Shown: piece after piece, positions 35,513-43,994 of the stretch | Layout: each line of letters opens with the position of its first letter | Numbering within the stretch: the stretch's first letter is position 1 | Source of the DNA: Spirochaetota bacterium | GTDB taxonomy: Bacteria > Spirochaetota > Spirochaetia > SPDA01 > JAJSAL01 | Length of the DNA stretch: 44,604 nucleotides | Reading direction: 5' to 3' | NCBI GenBank assembly: GCA_024274705.1 | Contig: JAJSAL010000013.1 | Span: 1-44,604 of the forward strand | Position numbers and translations under genes: made by a program | The notes under the pieces: generated by a model | Database searches by the model: none | Told to the model about the DNA's origin: nothing | Seen by the model: only the letters and a program-made list of their open reading frames with translations

Positions 35513-38500
35513 CTATCCTCTCCCGGTCCCTTCCAGTGTGTGTTCCAGGCTTTTCCAGGCCGTCTCGATCTTCCTTAAGGGAATGTTAAGGATCTCCCGG
35601 GTTCCCCGGGTGCATCTAAGGGTGGAGGTTTCAGATGTCAGGCCGATTCTGAATACACCGGTGTCTCCCATGATCCCGACAAACTCCTCTTCATATTCCG
35701 GTTTGACGGAAACCACGAACCGGGAAGGAGTCTCACAGAACAACAGATGCAGGTCGCTTCGGGCTTTTTCTCCATGCTGTACATGCAGGATATCCACATC
35801 TACGCCGAAGCCGCCGCCGAGAGCCGATTCTGCCAGGGCAACAGCCAGTCCGCCGTCAGAAATATCATGACAGGATGCAACCAGTCCACGGCGCAGTGCC
35901 CGGTGGAGGAGGCTGTAACGGGCCAGAGCAGTTTCCGTGTCCACCTTGGGGCATTCCGCCAGTTGCCTGCCCAGCACCTTCTCCAGAATTGTCCCCCCAA
36001 GTTCCCCCCGGGTATGCCCCAGTACAAAAATGATGTCCCCGGTATTCTTAAAATCAGAAGTGACCGCATTCTTCACATTTCCGATAATGCCCATCAGGGA
36101 CACCAACAGCGTAGGCCGGACGGATACTTTTCTCCCTCCCAGCACAGTGTCGTTCTTCATGGAATCCTTCCCGGAAATAAGAGGAATACCGTAAGCCCTG
36201 CAGGTATCGGACAGACCTCTGCATGCGCGTACGAGCTGTGCCAGTTTATACTGCCCGTCGGGGGTATACCCGGATTCCACCGGATCGGGCCAGCAGAAAT
36301 TATCCAGCCCGCAAGCCAGCTCCGGATCACCCCCCAGGGCAATGTGAGCCCGGAAAGCCTCGTCAACTGCACAGGCTGCCATGTGGTAGGTATCCAGATC
36401 GCTGTAACGGGGACAGATTCCGTGGGTTACCGTAATTCCCCGGTCCGAATCGTACCTCGGTTTCAGAACCGCACCGTCGGAGGGAGCGTCCCTGTTCACT
36501 CCTACAAATGGTTTTACGATAGAATGCCCCTTTACTTCGTGATCGTACTGCCGAACCAGGTGTTCTTTTGAAGCCACATTCGGTTCTCCCAGCACCCTCA
36601 GGAAAAGGACCGATAGATCGGGTCTTTCCGGCAGCGGCTGTTCCTGCCGGTCCGGCGGCTCCCACCGTGCTTTCAGGTCCATCCGGGGCAATCCATTATG
36701 AAGGAAATCCAGACTGAGAAGGACTAGGTACTTGTCATGGCTGGTTACTTCGACGAATCCCGAATCGGTAAACCGGCCTACAGCAGCGGCTTCCACATCC
36801 CTTTTAGCGGCCAGGGAGAGAAGGTCATCCAGGGATGATTCCGGCACAGCCAGGCTCATCCGCTCCTGGGACTCGGATACCAGGATCTCCCAGGGTGCCA
36901 GTCCTTCGTATTTAAGGGGACAGAGGTCCAGGTTTATACGGACACCTCCGGAAGCCTCCGCCATTTCTCCGAGGGAAGAAGAGAGACCTCCTGCACCGTT
37001 GTCGGTTATTCCTGAATACAGCCCCAGGTCCCGGGCTTCCAGCAGGAAATCAAGCATGTTCTTCTGTGTTATTGGATCACCGATCTGCACGGCAGACGTC
37101 GGTGACGCTTCATCCAGCGCCAGGGAAGAAAACGTGGCCCCATGGATACCATCTTTCCCGATCCTGCCGCCGACCATCACCGCAAGATCACCCGGGTGGA
37201 TATGCTGTATCCAGGCACCTTCCCCGTCTATTTCAGCCGGGAGAATACCGCCGGTTCCGCAGAACACCAGCGGTTTGCCGGTAAAACTGTCATCAAAGAG
37301 AACCCCTCCTGCAACCACAGGAATTCCTGACTGATTACCCCCGTCGATGATGCCGTGATGCACCCCTTCCAGGACCCGAACCGGGTGCATCAATCCTTCC
37401 GGAAGCGATGTTTCAGGTGTGTCGGGTTCACCGAAGCAGAGCACATTGGTATTAAACAGGGGTTTCGCCCCTTTACCCGTACCGATGATGTCCCGGTTCA
37501 CTCCCACGATCCCGGTTATGGCGCCGCCATAGGGATCCAGGGCGGAAGGCGAATTATGAGTCTCTGCCTTGAAACAGAGCAGGGTGTCTTCGTCAAACGC
37601 GATAACACCGGAATTGTCATGAAAGACGGAACGGAGAAACGGACGTTTTTCGGCGATTTTTTCTGTTGTCCCCCGGATATAGGTATCGAAGAGGGATACT
37701 ATCCGTTCTCTCGTTTCCCCTTCTGAATACTCGATCTCTGCCTGGAATATTTTGTGTTTACAGTGCTCAGACCAGGTCTGGGCGATCATTTCTAGTTCAA
37801 CATCGGTAATGTTACCGGGCATACCGTGTTCTCTGCGCTTATCATGTACTGCTTTCGTACAGAAGTACTCCCGGACCGACTCCATCTCCTCCAGGGTAAG
37901 GGCAAGGAGACGGCTGGATGAGAGGTCCCTCAGGTCCTGTTTACCCATCTTCAGAAGGTCGAAGCACTCTGTTTCCGGAGGTGTTACCTCGGCAACCAGG
38001 GGGTACCGGAGGGGGAACCGTTCTCCCCGGTCCCACTCTTCCCGGGTGATGAGGGTAACCTGCTGGATAAGCGGATTGTATGCCATCTTAAGCACATCAC
38101 CCACGGATGTGCCCTCCGGCGATTTACCTTTTAACAGGAACTGCCGTGCCGTCTGAACAAGGGCTTTTTTTCCAAGACGCTTCCCCAGTTCCAGTTCCAG
38201 GGTCTTTCGCACGGTCAGGGCCACAGGGTCGGTAACTCCCGGTTTGTAGGCCGTTTCAAAGGCTACGTTCCAGTTCCCAAGGATTCCCGACTCTGCAGCC
38301 CAGGTGCCGGACCCGGTTTCCCCTTTTATTACTGCAGCATCCTGGGACACCGTATCCGAGAAGAGATGCCTGCATAACGCGGGGGAAGCTTCCCCGATTT
38401 CTTCGGTTATATACACATCGATCAATGCCAGGTCTTCGATCCAGGAAAACTCATGGGAAAGCCGGCGAAGCCACTTTTTCGCTCTGCCGTCCATGTTCCC

Positions 38501-38539
38501 GTCGGAATAATACACTTCGGTGCGCATGATGGAAGGCAT
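35513..38539 (-). CDS. purL: FGAM synthase large subunit PurL (about 1008 residues)
   Basis: The synthetase that turns FGAR plus glutamine-derived ammonia and ATP into FGAM. It has IAQTWSEHCKHKIFQAEI (substrate-loop His), CFKAETHNSPSALDPYGGA, TDNGAGGLSSSLGEMAE and SCHDISDGGLAVALAE of the two AIRS-like halves. At about 1000 residues it is between the small PurL (about 740) and the single-chain enzyme with built-in glutaminase (about 1250-1300). The extra N-terminal about 200 residues (RTEVYYSDGNMDGRAKKWL) probably correspond to a fused PurS-like domain and linker; the glutaminase is the separate PurQ. Start uncertain: ATG at 38539 or 38527, with a TTG at 38551. Confidence 0.93.
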   Translation of the reverse strand: MPSIMRTEVYYSDGNMDGRAKKWLRRLSHEFSWIEDLALIDVYITEEIGEASPALCRHLFSDTVSQDAAVIKGETGSGTWAAESGILGNWNVAFETAYKPGVTDPVALTVRKTLELELGKRLGKKALVQTARQFLLKGKSPEGTSVGDVLKMAYNPLIQQVTLITREEWDRGERFPLRYPLVAEVTPPETECFDLLKMGKQDLRDLSSSRLLALTLEEMESVREYFCTKAVHDKRREHGMPGNITDVELEMIAQTWSEHCKHKIFQAEIEYSEGETRERIVSLFDTYIRGTTEKIAEKRPFLRSVFHDNSGVIAFDEDTLLCFKAETHNSPSALDPYGGAITGIVGVNRDIIGTGKGAKPLFNTNVLCFGEPDTPETSLPEGLMHPVRVLEGVHHGIIDGGNQSGIPVVAGGVLFDDSFTGKPLVFCGTGGILPAEIDGEGAWIQHIHPGDLAVMVGGRIGKDGIHGATFSSLALDEASPTSAVQIGDPITQKNMLDFLLEARDLGLYSGITDNGAGGLSSSLGEMAEASGGVRINLDLCPLKYEGLAPWEILVSESQERMSLAVPESSLDDLLSLAAKRDVEAAAVGRFTDSGFVEVTSHDKYLVLLSLDFLHNGLPRMDLKARWEPPDRQEQPLPERPDLSVLFLRVLGEPNVASKEHLVRQYDHEVKGHSIVKPFVGVNRDAPSDGAVLKPRYDSDRGITVTHGICPRYSDLDTYHMAACAVDEAFRAHIALGGDPELACGLDNFCWPDPVESGYTPDGQYKLAQLVRACRGLSDTCRAYGIPLISGKDSMKNDTVLGGRKVSVRPTLLVSLMGIIGNVKNAVTSDFKNTGDIIFVLGHTRGELGGTILEKVLGRQLAECPKVDTETALARYSLLHRALRRGLVASCHDISDGGLAVALAESALGGGFGVDVDILHVQHGEKARSDLHLLFCETPSRFVVSVKPEYEEEFVGIMGDTGVFRIGLTSETSTLRCTRGTREILNIPLRKIETAWKSLEHTLEGTGRG

Positions 38540-38553
38540 GGTATCCCACAACC

Positions 38554-39441
38554 CTAGGGTTGATCAATGCTCATCATAATCCCCATGGCAAAAAGGGTAA
38601 CCGGTTCCGGTGTACGATCTTCCCAACCGTCAGTTATATGTTCCTTCTGTACATAGATGGAAACGCCCCCTCTTTTACCGGGTGTCCTGTATCCCCCACG
38701 GATAAGCCAGTCCAGGCCGGGGCTTTCGATCCCCTGCACCGGGGTTTCCACCGTTTCCCGCACCATCAGGGACACCCTGCCTTCTGTAAAGATCGAACCG
38801 TATCGTGGATGTTTTACCGGTTCCACCCTGGCGTACAGGGAAAACCGGAACCTGTCGGGTTCGTACTCTTGAGCCTGGATGAAGGCGAGTATATTGATTC
38901 CTGCCTCCACTCCTCCTCTCACAGTGGTAGAGAAACCGGTTCTTCCCCAGGCTGCCTCAAACCGCCTTGTCTCTCCTCCCAGCAGAAAGGCTTCGTGAAT
39001 CACATTTCTAACAGTATACCGGTCTATGGCATGGGCACAGTCATGATGATAACCGATCTTCAGGGTTACAGGTCCCAGGAGAATCGAGAAGAAAAGCCGG
39101 AGATCAGAAATGATGAGTCTCGGCGAGAAGAGCCACAACTTTTCATCGTCAGGAAGATGCCTGCCCTGAAAGATCTCGTGAGCCATGCCGGTGAAGGCCA
39201 CCCTTTTCGAGCTGAAAAGATTGATATAAACTGCGATATCCAGATCCTTGCCGAAGGTAAGATCTCCTTCCTGTTTTCCATACTGGTGAAAATCCACCCA
39301 TCCACCGCCGGAAGGAAAGAGGGTGAATGTATCGGAAAATCCAATTTCAAGATCCACCGGGGGGTTCTTCAGCATCTCACCTGTTACGGGATACATTGAA
39401 ACAACAAAGAGCAGGATGGATATAACATGTCTTGGTTTCAC
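38554..39441 (-). CDS. Exported protein of unknown function
   Basis: About 295 residues with a signal peptide (VISILLFVVSMYPVTG). The mature part has many alternating strands rich in aromatic residues (TLKIGYHHDCAHAIDRY, RFRFSLYARVEPV, LDWLIRGGYRTPG) and might be an outer-membrane beta-barrel, but the family is not recognised. GGAGG lies about 9 bases before the GTG at 39441, which is preferred over the ATG at 39465 that would put this ribosome site inside the gene. It is upstream of purL with only a short gap and may share its transcript. Confidence 0.65.
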   Translation of the reverse strand: MKPRHVISILLFVVSMYPVTGEMLKNPPVDLEIGFSDTFTLFPSGGGWVDFHQYGKQEGDLTFGKDLDIAVYINLFSSKRVAFTGMAHEIFQGRHLPDDEKLWLFSPRLIISDLRLFFSILLGPVTLKIGYHHDCAHAIDRYTVRNVIHEAFLLGGETRRFEAAWGRTGFSTTVRGGVEAGINILAFIQAQEYEPDRFRFSLYARVEPVKHPRYGSIFTEGRVSLMVRETVETPVQGIESPGLDWLIRGGYRTPGKRGGVSIYVQKEHITDGWEDRTPEPVTLFAMGIMMSIDQP

Positions 39442-39524
39442 TGGTGTGCCTCCGGACGTAAGCATAGTGTATTGTGCCGGAAAAATCTCGATCCGCCTGC
39501 TATACTGGTAGGATGCGGCTTTCC

Positions 39525-39565
39525 TGTCGTGGAAATCGTGGCTTTATGCACCATGAGCCACGACA
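39525..39565 (+). repeat. Two mutually exclusive stem-loops
   Basis: TGTCGTGG (39525-39532) pairs with CCACGACA (39558-39565). The same 3' arm also pairs within CGTGGCT (39537-39543) and AGCCACG (39556-39562). Both stems are perfect and compete for the 3' arm. It lies before the plus-strand promoter, so it could act on a minus-strand leader or as a protein-binding dyad; its role is unknown. Confidence 0.5.
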
Positions 39566-39587
39566 GAATAGATTATTAATTAAACAC

Positions 39588-39615
39588 TTGCGATCATTAT
39601 AGTTTTGTGTATAAT
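39588..39615 (+). promoter_or_regulatory. Promoter of the PTS EIIA gene
   Basis: TTGCGA (39588-39593), 16 bases, perfect TATAAT (39610-39615). It leaves a leader of about 130 bases before the ATG at 39755. Confidence 0.6.
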
Positions 39616-39754
39616 CATACCTTAAAATACAATATAGGTTGCAATAGCATTACCTGAATTGGAGTATTTAGATACTGTTGTGTTAAAAAGCCTTGTCCTT
39701 TGTCGAAAAAATGACGAATATTAATAGAACAGGGAGTAAAACGGTAAGGTTAAC

Positions 39755-40243
39755 ATGGAAGAGAATGAATATTTCCTGGATGGTTTTGTATACGAACTCA
39801 AGAGCACGGAAAAATACGAAGCTATCCACGAACTTATAGATGAATCCCCGGTTTTCAAAACGATGGAAGACAGGAAACTGTTCGAATCGGAGGTCGTAAA
39901 ACGGGAACAGAAACAGAGTACCGGTTTCGGCAGGGGTATTGCGGTTACTCACGGGCATACGGATACCGGTTCCATCCTCATCGCTTTAGGTGTCTCCTGC
40001 AAAGGGATAGAATACGACGCCATAGATAATAAGCCGGTGGAACTTATATTCATGATCGCCAACCCGCCTGACCGGCAATGCGAATACTTAAGGATTCTCT
40101 CCGCTCTGGTCAAACTCCTTCGAAAGCCTGATTTCCGGTCGGACATTCTTGCCTGCAAAGTGGTGAAGGAACAAGAGACCTTTATCCGGGATGCCTTTAT
40201 GCGTCAGCTTTCGGAAGAGAAGTGCTGCAGGGCTACAGCCTGA
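39755..40243 (+). CDS. Stand-alone PTS EIIA-type protein (fructose/PtsN class)
   Basis: A 162-residue EIIA of the fructose-mannitol class. The active His is His66 in GRGIAVTHGHTDTG (consensus IAxPHG, here with Thr before His). Further matches are VELIFMIANPP and YLRILSALVKLLRKPDFRSDI. There is no membrane EIIC or EIIB nearby, so it is more likely a regulatory PTS protein, like PtsN, than a sugar transporter part. It stands alone behind its own promoter. Two small GC hairpins (40247-40259 and 40259-40271) follow the stop without a T run. Confidence 0.86.
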   Translation: MEENEYFLDGFVYELKSTEKYEAIHELIDESPVFKTMEDRKLFESEVVKREQKQSTGFGRGIAVTHGHTDTGSILIALGVSCKGIEYDAIDNKPVELIFMIANPPDRQCEYLRILSALVKLLRKPDFRSDILACKVVKEQETFIRDAFMRQLSEEKCCRATA

Positions 40244-40397
40244 TATCGGGGATTCCCCGCAGGATCCCTGCAAACACCGCTGCCGGAAGGATAAGGACCA
40301 GCTCATTCTTGAATATAGTCGTCCTGTTTCTCCTTTTACTAATAAACGATTCATAACAATGACACACAATCAATTTTCAATTCAGCTGCCAAGCTGG

Positions 40398-40438
40398 AAA
40401 AAAGAAAAAACGGCTGCTCCCCTCTAAGGAAAGCAGCC
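40398..40438 (-). terminator. Rho-independent terminator of the P13-like gene
   Basis: On the minus strand GGCTGCT (40432-40438) and AGCAGCC (40412-40418) form a 7-bp stem with a 13-base loop, followed by GTTTTTTCTTTTTTCC. It sits about 50 bases after the stop of the P13-like gene. Confidence 0.8.
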
Positions 40439-40486
40439 CATTACATCCGTTTTTACGTACACGGCCCTATCGAGGACATGCACGGG

Positions 40487-40966
40487 TCAGTAGCTGTATT
40501 TAAGGCCTGCCGCAATTCCCGTTGGCAGAACCTCAAAGGTCGGACTCCAGGAAGCAATGACCCCCGCCTCCCTCTGCTGTTTTACAACCTTGAAAATATT
40601 GACGAACTCGATGATCCAGACAATTCCTTTGGCAAGACCTCCCATACCGGCTACCACATACCAAACCAAAGCTGCTCCCATGCTGCTGCTGGTGCTTGAA
40701 ACATCCCCGGTTACTGCAGAACTGAGTGCTTTTGCGGCGCTAACGGCCACCATACCCATACCAATAACAAAAGTAGCGGTTGTAACCAGGTCAGCCACCA
40801 GCCAGGGCACCCAGTTAGCCTGGGCATAACGGTGCCCTGTACCGAAACCCACGAAAAAAGAGAGCAGGTAGGCAGGTATCGCGCTCTTCCCTTCTGCGAA
40901 GCCCATAGACGCCACGACTGCGATAAGCAGAAGAACGCATATGAACACCTTGAACTTTGTTCCCAT
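40487..40966 (-). CDS. Small membrane protein, P13-like
   Basis: About 159 residues from the ATG at 40966, which has AAGGAG 6 bases upstream. A signal peptide (VFICVLLLIAVVASMGFA, cut near AEG) is followed by IPAYLLSFFVGFGTGHRYAQ, then hydrophobic segments at about 55-80, 95-120 and near the end. The IPxxLLxxFxGFGxGxxxQ pattern and the overall layout recall the P13 outer-membrane channel protein of Borrelia, and similar proteins are widespread in spirochaetes. Assignment is by pattern only. It forms a single-gene unit with clear promoter and terminator, suggesting strong expression. Confidence 0.55.
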   Translation of the reverse strand: MGTKFKVFICVLLLIAVVASMGFAEGKSAIPAYLLSFFVGFGTGHRYAQANWVPWLVADLVTTATFVIGMGMVAVSAAKALSSAVTGDVSSTSSSMGAALVWYVVAGMGGLAKGIVWIIEFVNIFKVVKQQREAGVIASWSPTFEVLPTGIAAGLKYSY

Positions 40967-40998
40967 AAACAACTCCTTTCAAAAGGTTTATACATTGT

Positions 40999-41026
40999 AT
41001 TCTAAGAATTCGGCTATAAAAGTCAA
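40999..41026 (-). promoter_or_regulatory. Promoter of the P13-like gene
   Basis: On the minus strand TTGACT (41021-41026), 16 bases, TAGAAT (40999-41004), about 33 bases before the ATG at 40966. Confidence 0.6.
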
Positions 41027-41106
41027 ATTAATTTTGTTTTTTTCACACCAGGCGGATGACGGCCTGCCGGGTTCCAGGAGAAATGCTTCGGGCGGTGAAA
41101 AATATT

Positions 41107-41135
41107 TTGACTTTGCAGGTGAAACCTTGTATCCT
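41107..41135 (+). promoter_or_regulatory. Promoter of the copper ATPase gene
   Basis: TTGACT (41107-41112), 17 bases, TATCCT (41130-41135), about 110 bases before the ATG at 41248. No clear CsoR or CopY operator was found. The rest of 40973-41247 shows no gene. Confidence 0.5.
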
Positions 41136-41247
41136 CTGGAGAGATGAGACGATACCCCGGTTGAGTATATTATAAAATAACTACCCTGCGGCAGGTATGG
41201 ATCCGGTGATCCTTTCCGGAATACGTAAGGGCAAAGGAGTTTTATCG

Positions 41248-43410
41248 ATGAATATGAAAGAAGAAATGGCGGAACATAACCATGGGAAACACAACGGTCA
41301 TGGACAGGATGAACATGCAGGCCATGACCACGGAGAACACGGCGGTCATGGGCAGGTCGAACATGCAGGCCATGACCACGGGGACCACAGCGGCCACGGA
41401 CAGAACCAACATGCAGGCCATGACCACGGAGAGCAAGCGGGTCATTCCGGGGGCCACCATTCGCACCACGAACACATGGTAGCCGACTTCCGCAGGAGGT
41501 TCTGGATATCCATAGTATTTACCATACCTATTCTGGCGTTATCGCCGATGATCCAGAAATTGTTCGGACTTGAAGAGATACTGAGTTTCAAAGGTGATAG
41601 CTATGTGCTTTTCGTCCTTTCATCGATAGTGTTTTTTTATGGCGGCTGGCCCTTTCTCAAGGGACTTGTTACGGAACTAGGGGCCAAGCTGCCCGGTATG
41701 ATGACACTCATAGGATTGGCGATTACCACGGCCTACATCTACAGCAGTGTGGTAGTCTTCGGCCTTGCAGGAAAAGTCTTTTTCTGGGAGTTGGTAACCC
41801 TTGTAGACATCATGCTTCTCGGGCATTGGATCGAGATGCGTTCTGTTATGGGAGCCTCAAGGGCACTCGAGGAACTTGCCAAGCTTATGCCGTCACAGGC
41901 GCATAAGCTTTTACCCGACGGAAGTACAGAGGACGTATCGATAGAAGACATAGGTGTCGGAGACCGGGTACTTGTAAAACCCGGCGAGAAACTTCCTGTA
42001 GACGGCGTGGTCATCGAAGGAGAGAGTTCTGTAAACGAGGCGATGCTTACCGGGGAATCGAAACCGGTAGTAAAACGGCAGGGGGACCAGGTTATCGGTG
42101 GCGCGATCAACGGCGAAGGTTCCCTGGTAGTTGAAATCAAGAAGACGGGTAAAGATTCCTACTTGTCCCAGGTGGTTGAGCTCGTAAGGGAGGCCCAGGA
42201 GAGCAAGTCCAGGAGCCAGGATTTGGCTAGCAGGGCTGCACTGTGGCTCACGCTGATAGCCCTGGGGGCGGGTGGAATCACCATGTTCATTTGGCTTGCC
42301 ATCGTAAACAAGGACTTCGCATTCGCCCTGGAACGTACCGTTACCGTTATGGTCATAACCTGTCCCCATGCACTGGGACTTGCAGTTCCCCTGGTAGTTG
42401 CAGTATCGACGGCCATATCGGCAAAGAACGGGCTCCTGATTCGTAACCGCGGGGCATTCGAACATGCTCGAAACATACAGGCTATCATATTCGACAAGAC
42501 GGGAACTCTGACCGAGGGAAAATTCGGTGTTACCGATACGGTAGTGTACGACAGTTCGATGACGGAGCAGGATATCCTTACCTATGCCGCATCGGTAGAG
42601 GCAAACTCGGAACACCCGATTGCCAGAGGCATCGTATCATCCGCAGGGAAGACTCTTCCCGTAAAGAACTTCAAGGCCATAACCGGCAGGGGGGCCACAG
42701 GCATCGTGGACGGCAGGGAAATAACGGTGGTCAGCCCTGGTTACCTGAAAGAAAAAGGAATAAATGTAAAGGATGATAAGATCAATGAGTTTTCCTCCCA
42801 AGGTAAAACAGTTGTTTATATTCTCCTTGATAACGAAGTAAAAGGGGCTTTTGCACTTGCAGACATCGTCAGGAAAGAGTCCAGGGAAGCTATCGGAAAA
42901 CTGAGGGAAATGGGAATTCGCACCATGATGCTTACCGGGGACAACAGGCAAGTTGCGAACTGGGTTGCACAGGAGATAGGTATCGACGAAGTTTTCGCGG
43001 AGGTTCTCCCCCATGAAAAGGCGGACAAGGTTAAAGAGGTAAAATCACGCGGCCTCGTTGTAGCTATGACGGGTGACGGCGTTAACGATGCTCCTGCACT
43101 GGCAATTGCTGATGTCGGTATTGCAATCGGTGCCGGCACGGATGTAGCAATCGAAACTGCGGATATTATACTGGTACGAAGTAATCCCCTTGACGTTGTT
43201 ACCATACTTGACCTCGCCCGGGCGACATACAGGAAGATGGTGCAGAACCTTGCATGGGCAACGGGGTACAATGCCCTTGCCATTCCCTTAGCAGCAGGTG
43301 TTTTGTATAGTTTCGGTATTCTCTTAAGCCCTGCGGCAGGTGCGGTCCTCATGTCACTAAGTACCGTAATCGTTGCGATAAATGCAAGACTGTTAAAGAT
43401 AAGGAGATAA
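41248..43410 (+). CDS. copB: CopB-type copper/silver-exporting P-type ATPase
   Basis: About 720 residues from the ATG at 41248 (AAAGGAG 8 bases upstream). A His-rich N-terminus (about residues 10-75) precedes eight membrane helices. The metal-site helix has CPH (42361-42369) instead of CPC, which marks the P1B-3 group that exports Cu or Ag. The phosphorylated Asp is in [10 protein letters not shown] (Asp codon 42493-42495); TGES (actuator) and [12 protein letters not shown] (hinge) are present, as is HP in SEHPIARG. It protects against copper in the periplasm or cytosol. The frame is open from 41197, but that start lacks a ribosome site. The following DUF302 gene begins 3 bases later. Confidence 0.94.
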   Translation: MNMKEEMAEHNHGKHNGHGQDEHAGHDHGEHGGHGQVEHAGHDHGDHSGHGQNQHAGHDHGEQAGHSGGHHSHHEHMVADFRRRFWISIVFTIPILALSPMIQKLFGLEEILSFKGDSYVLFVLSSIVFFYGGWPFLKGLVTELGAKLPGMMTLIGLAITTAYIYSSVVVFGLAGKVFFWELVTLVDIMLLGHWIEMRSVMGASRALEELAKLMPSQAHKLLPDGSTEDVSIEDIGVGDRVLVKPGEKLPVDGVVIEGESSVNEAMLTGESKPVVKRQGDQVIGGAINGEGSLVVEIKKTGKDSYLSQVVELVREAQESKSRSQDLASRAALWLTLIALGAGGITMFIWLAIVNKDFAFALERTVTVMVITCPHALGLAVPLVVAVSTAISAKNGLLIRNRGAFEHARNIQAIIFDKTGTLTEGKFGVTDTVVYDSSMTEQDILTYAASVEANSEHPIARGIVSSAGKTLPVKNFKAITGRGATGIVDGREITVVSPGYLKEKGINVKDDKINEFSSQGKTVVYILLDNEVKGAFALADIVRKESREAIGKLREMGIRTMMLTGDNRQVANWVAQEIGIDEVFAEVLPHEKADKVKEVKSRGLVVAMTGDGVNDAPALAIADVGIAIGAGTDVAIETADIILVRSNPLDVVTILDLARATYRKMVQNLAWATGYNALAIPLAAGVLYSFGILLSPAAGAVLMSLSTVIVAINARLLKIRR
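41299..41442 (+). repeat. 48-base tandem repeat coding for the His-rich tail
   Basis: Three copies of a 48-base unit (41299-41346, 41347-41394, 41395-41442) encode HGQxxHAGHDHGxxxG. Copies differ at few bases. Copy number could change by slippage without shifting the frame. Confidence 0.85.
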
Positions 43411-43413
43411 CTG

Positions 43414-43659
43414 ATGAAGAGTTATTGCTATTCGAGAACAATAAATGGATCCTTCGATGGTACCATTGAAAAGATCACAGGGGAACGGGTGGGAACGATG
43501 CTCCCGTGTAATATCGTGGTACAGGAAAAAGAGGACGGCGTTATTGATGTTTCTGCAATCGACCCGGTTATGTCCATGATGGCTATAGAAAACAATGCTT
43601 TAAAGGAGATCGCATCATATATAAGGGATAAATTGATTTCAGTGGTGGATAGTCTATAG
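43414..43659 (+). CDS. DUF302 protein with internal in-frame deletion
   Basis: 81 residues. The start, MKSYCYSRTINGSFDGTIEK, and the end, from GTMLPCNIVVQEK through SAIDPVMSMMAIEN, match the two ends of DUF302 proteins, which usually have about 125-130 residues. About 45 residues between ITGER and VGTML, including the normal FGVLTEIDV and LGACNPP segments, are missing without a frameshift. DUF302 proteins often accompany metal-efflux genes, as here behind copB. The deleted form probably cannot fold as a normal DUF302 domain. Confidence 0.75.
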   Translation: MKSYCYSRTINGSFDGTIEKITGERVGTMLPCNIVVQEKEDGVIDVSAIDPVMSMMAIENNALKEIASYIRDKLISVVDSL

Positions 43660-43667
43660 GATTCATC

Positions 43668-43845
43668 AATATCCTTAACGGCAACCCCTGGATTCCGGTA
43701 CCATTTCAAACCCTGTGTCCTATTTCCGTACTGTATCGATGTTACAGGACAAAGATTAATACAGGCAAAACACATCTGACAGCCCTTGTTCCACACAGCC
43801 CTTCCTTCCGGAAGGGTAATGTTTCCAACAGGGCATACTTTTACA
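43668..43845 (-). pseudogene. Fragment of an EFR1-type ferredoxin
   Basis: On the minus strand the translation reads VCPVGNITLPEGRAVWNKGC, then QMCFACINLCPVTSIQYG, which matches the paired 4Fe-4S domain at the end of EFR1-family flavodoxin-ferredoxin proteins. The second Cys cluster (CxxCxxCxxxC) is complete; of the first only its last Cys remains. The flavodoxin part and most of the first cluster are lost, and no start codon belongs to it. It lies between the DUF302 gene and the broken regulator. The surrounding long open frame (43428-44087) is otherwise meaningless. Confidence 0.7.
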
Positions 43846-43994
43846 CTGTAGTGTCTTTTTAATCTTCCCTTTAATTGATGTAGGTTTGATCCCGGATAAT
43901 TCATATCTTTTATTGTTACTGAAGCATTTTTCAGAAAAACTTCAGTATACATCCAAACCATTATCCATATATGTTTATATAGTAAGGAAAAATC

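Larger units (their letters stand above)
39442..39754. other. Intergenic region with alternative hairpins and a promoter
   Basis: About 310 AT-rich bases between the exported-protein gene and the PTS gene. It holds two overlapping inverted repeats (39525-39565) and a strong plus-strand promoter (39588-39615); the remaining 140 bases before the PTS start form a long leader in which I see nothing else definable. Confidence 0.6.

Noticed and set aside
35747-36571. 274-codon open frame on + opposite purL
   Set aside because: It lies wholly antisense to conserved PurL motifs, has no ribosome site and no recognisable family features.
38560-39399. 279-codon open frame on + opposite the exported protein gene
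   Set aside because: The minus-strand frame has signal peptide and ribosome site; the plus frame reads like antisense with irregular composition.
40247-40271. Two tandem triloop hairpins as terminator of the PTS gene
   Set aside because: Stems of 5 bp and no T run; too weak to call a terminator.
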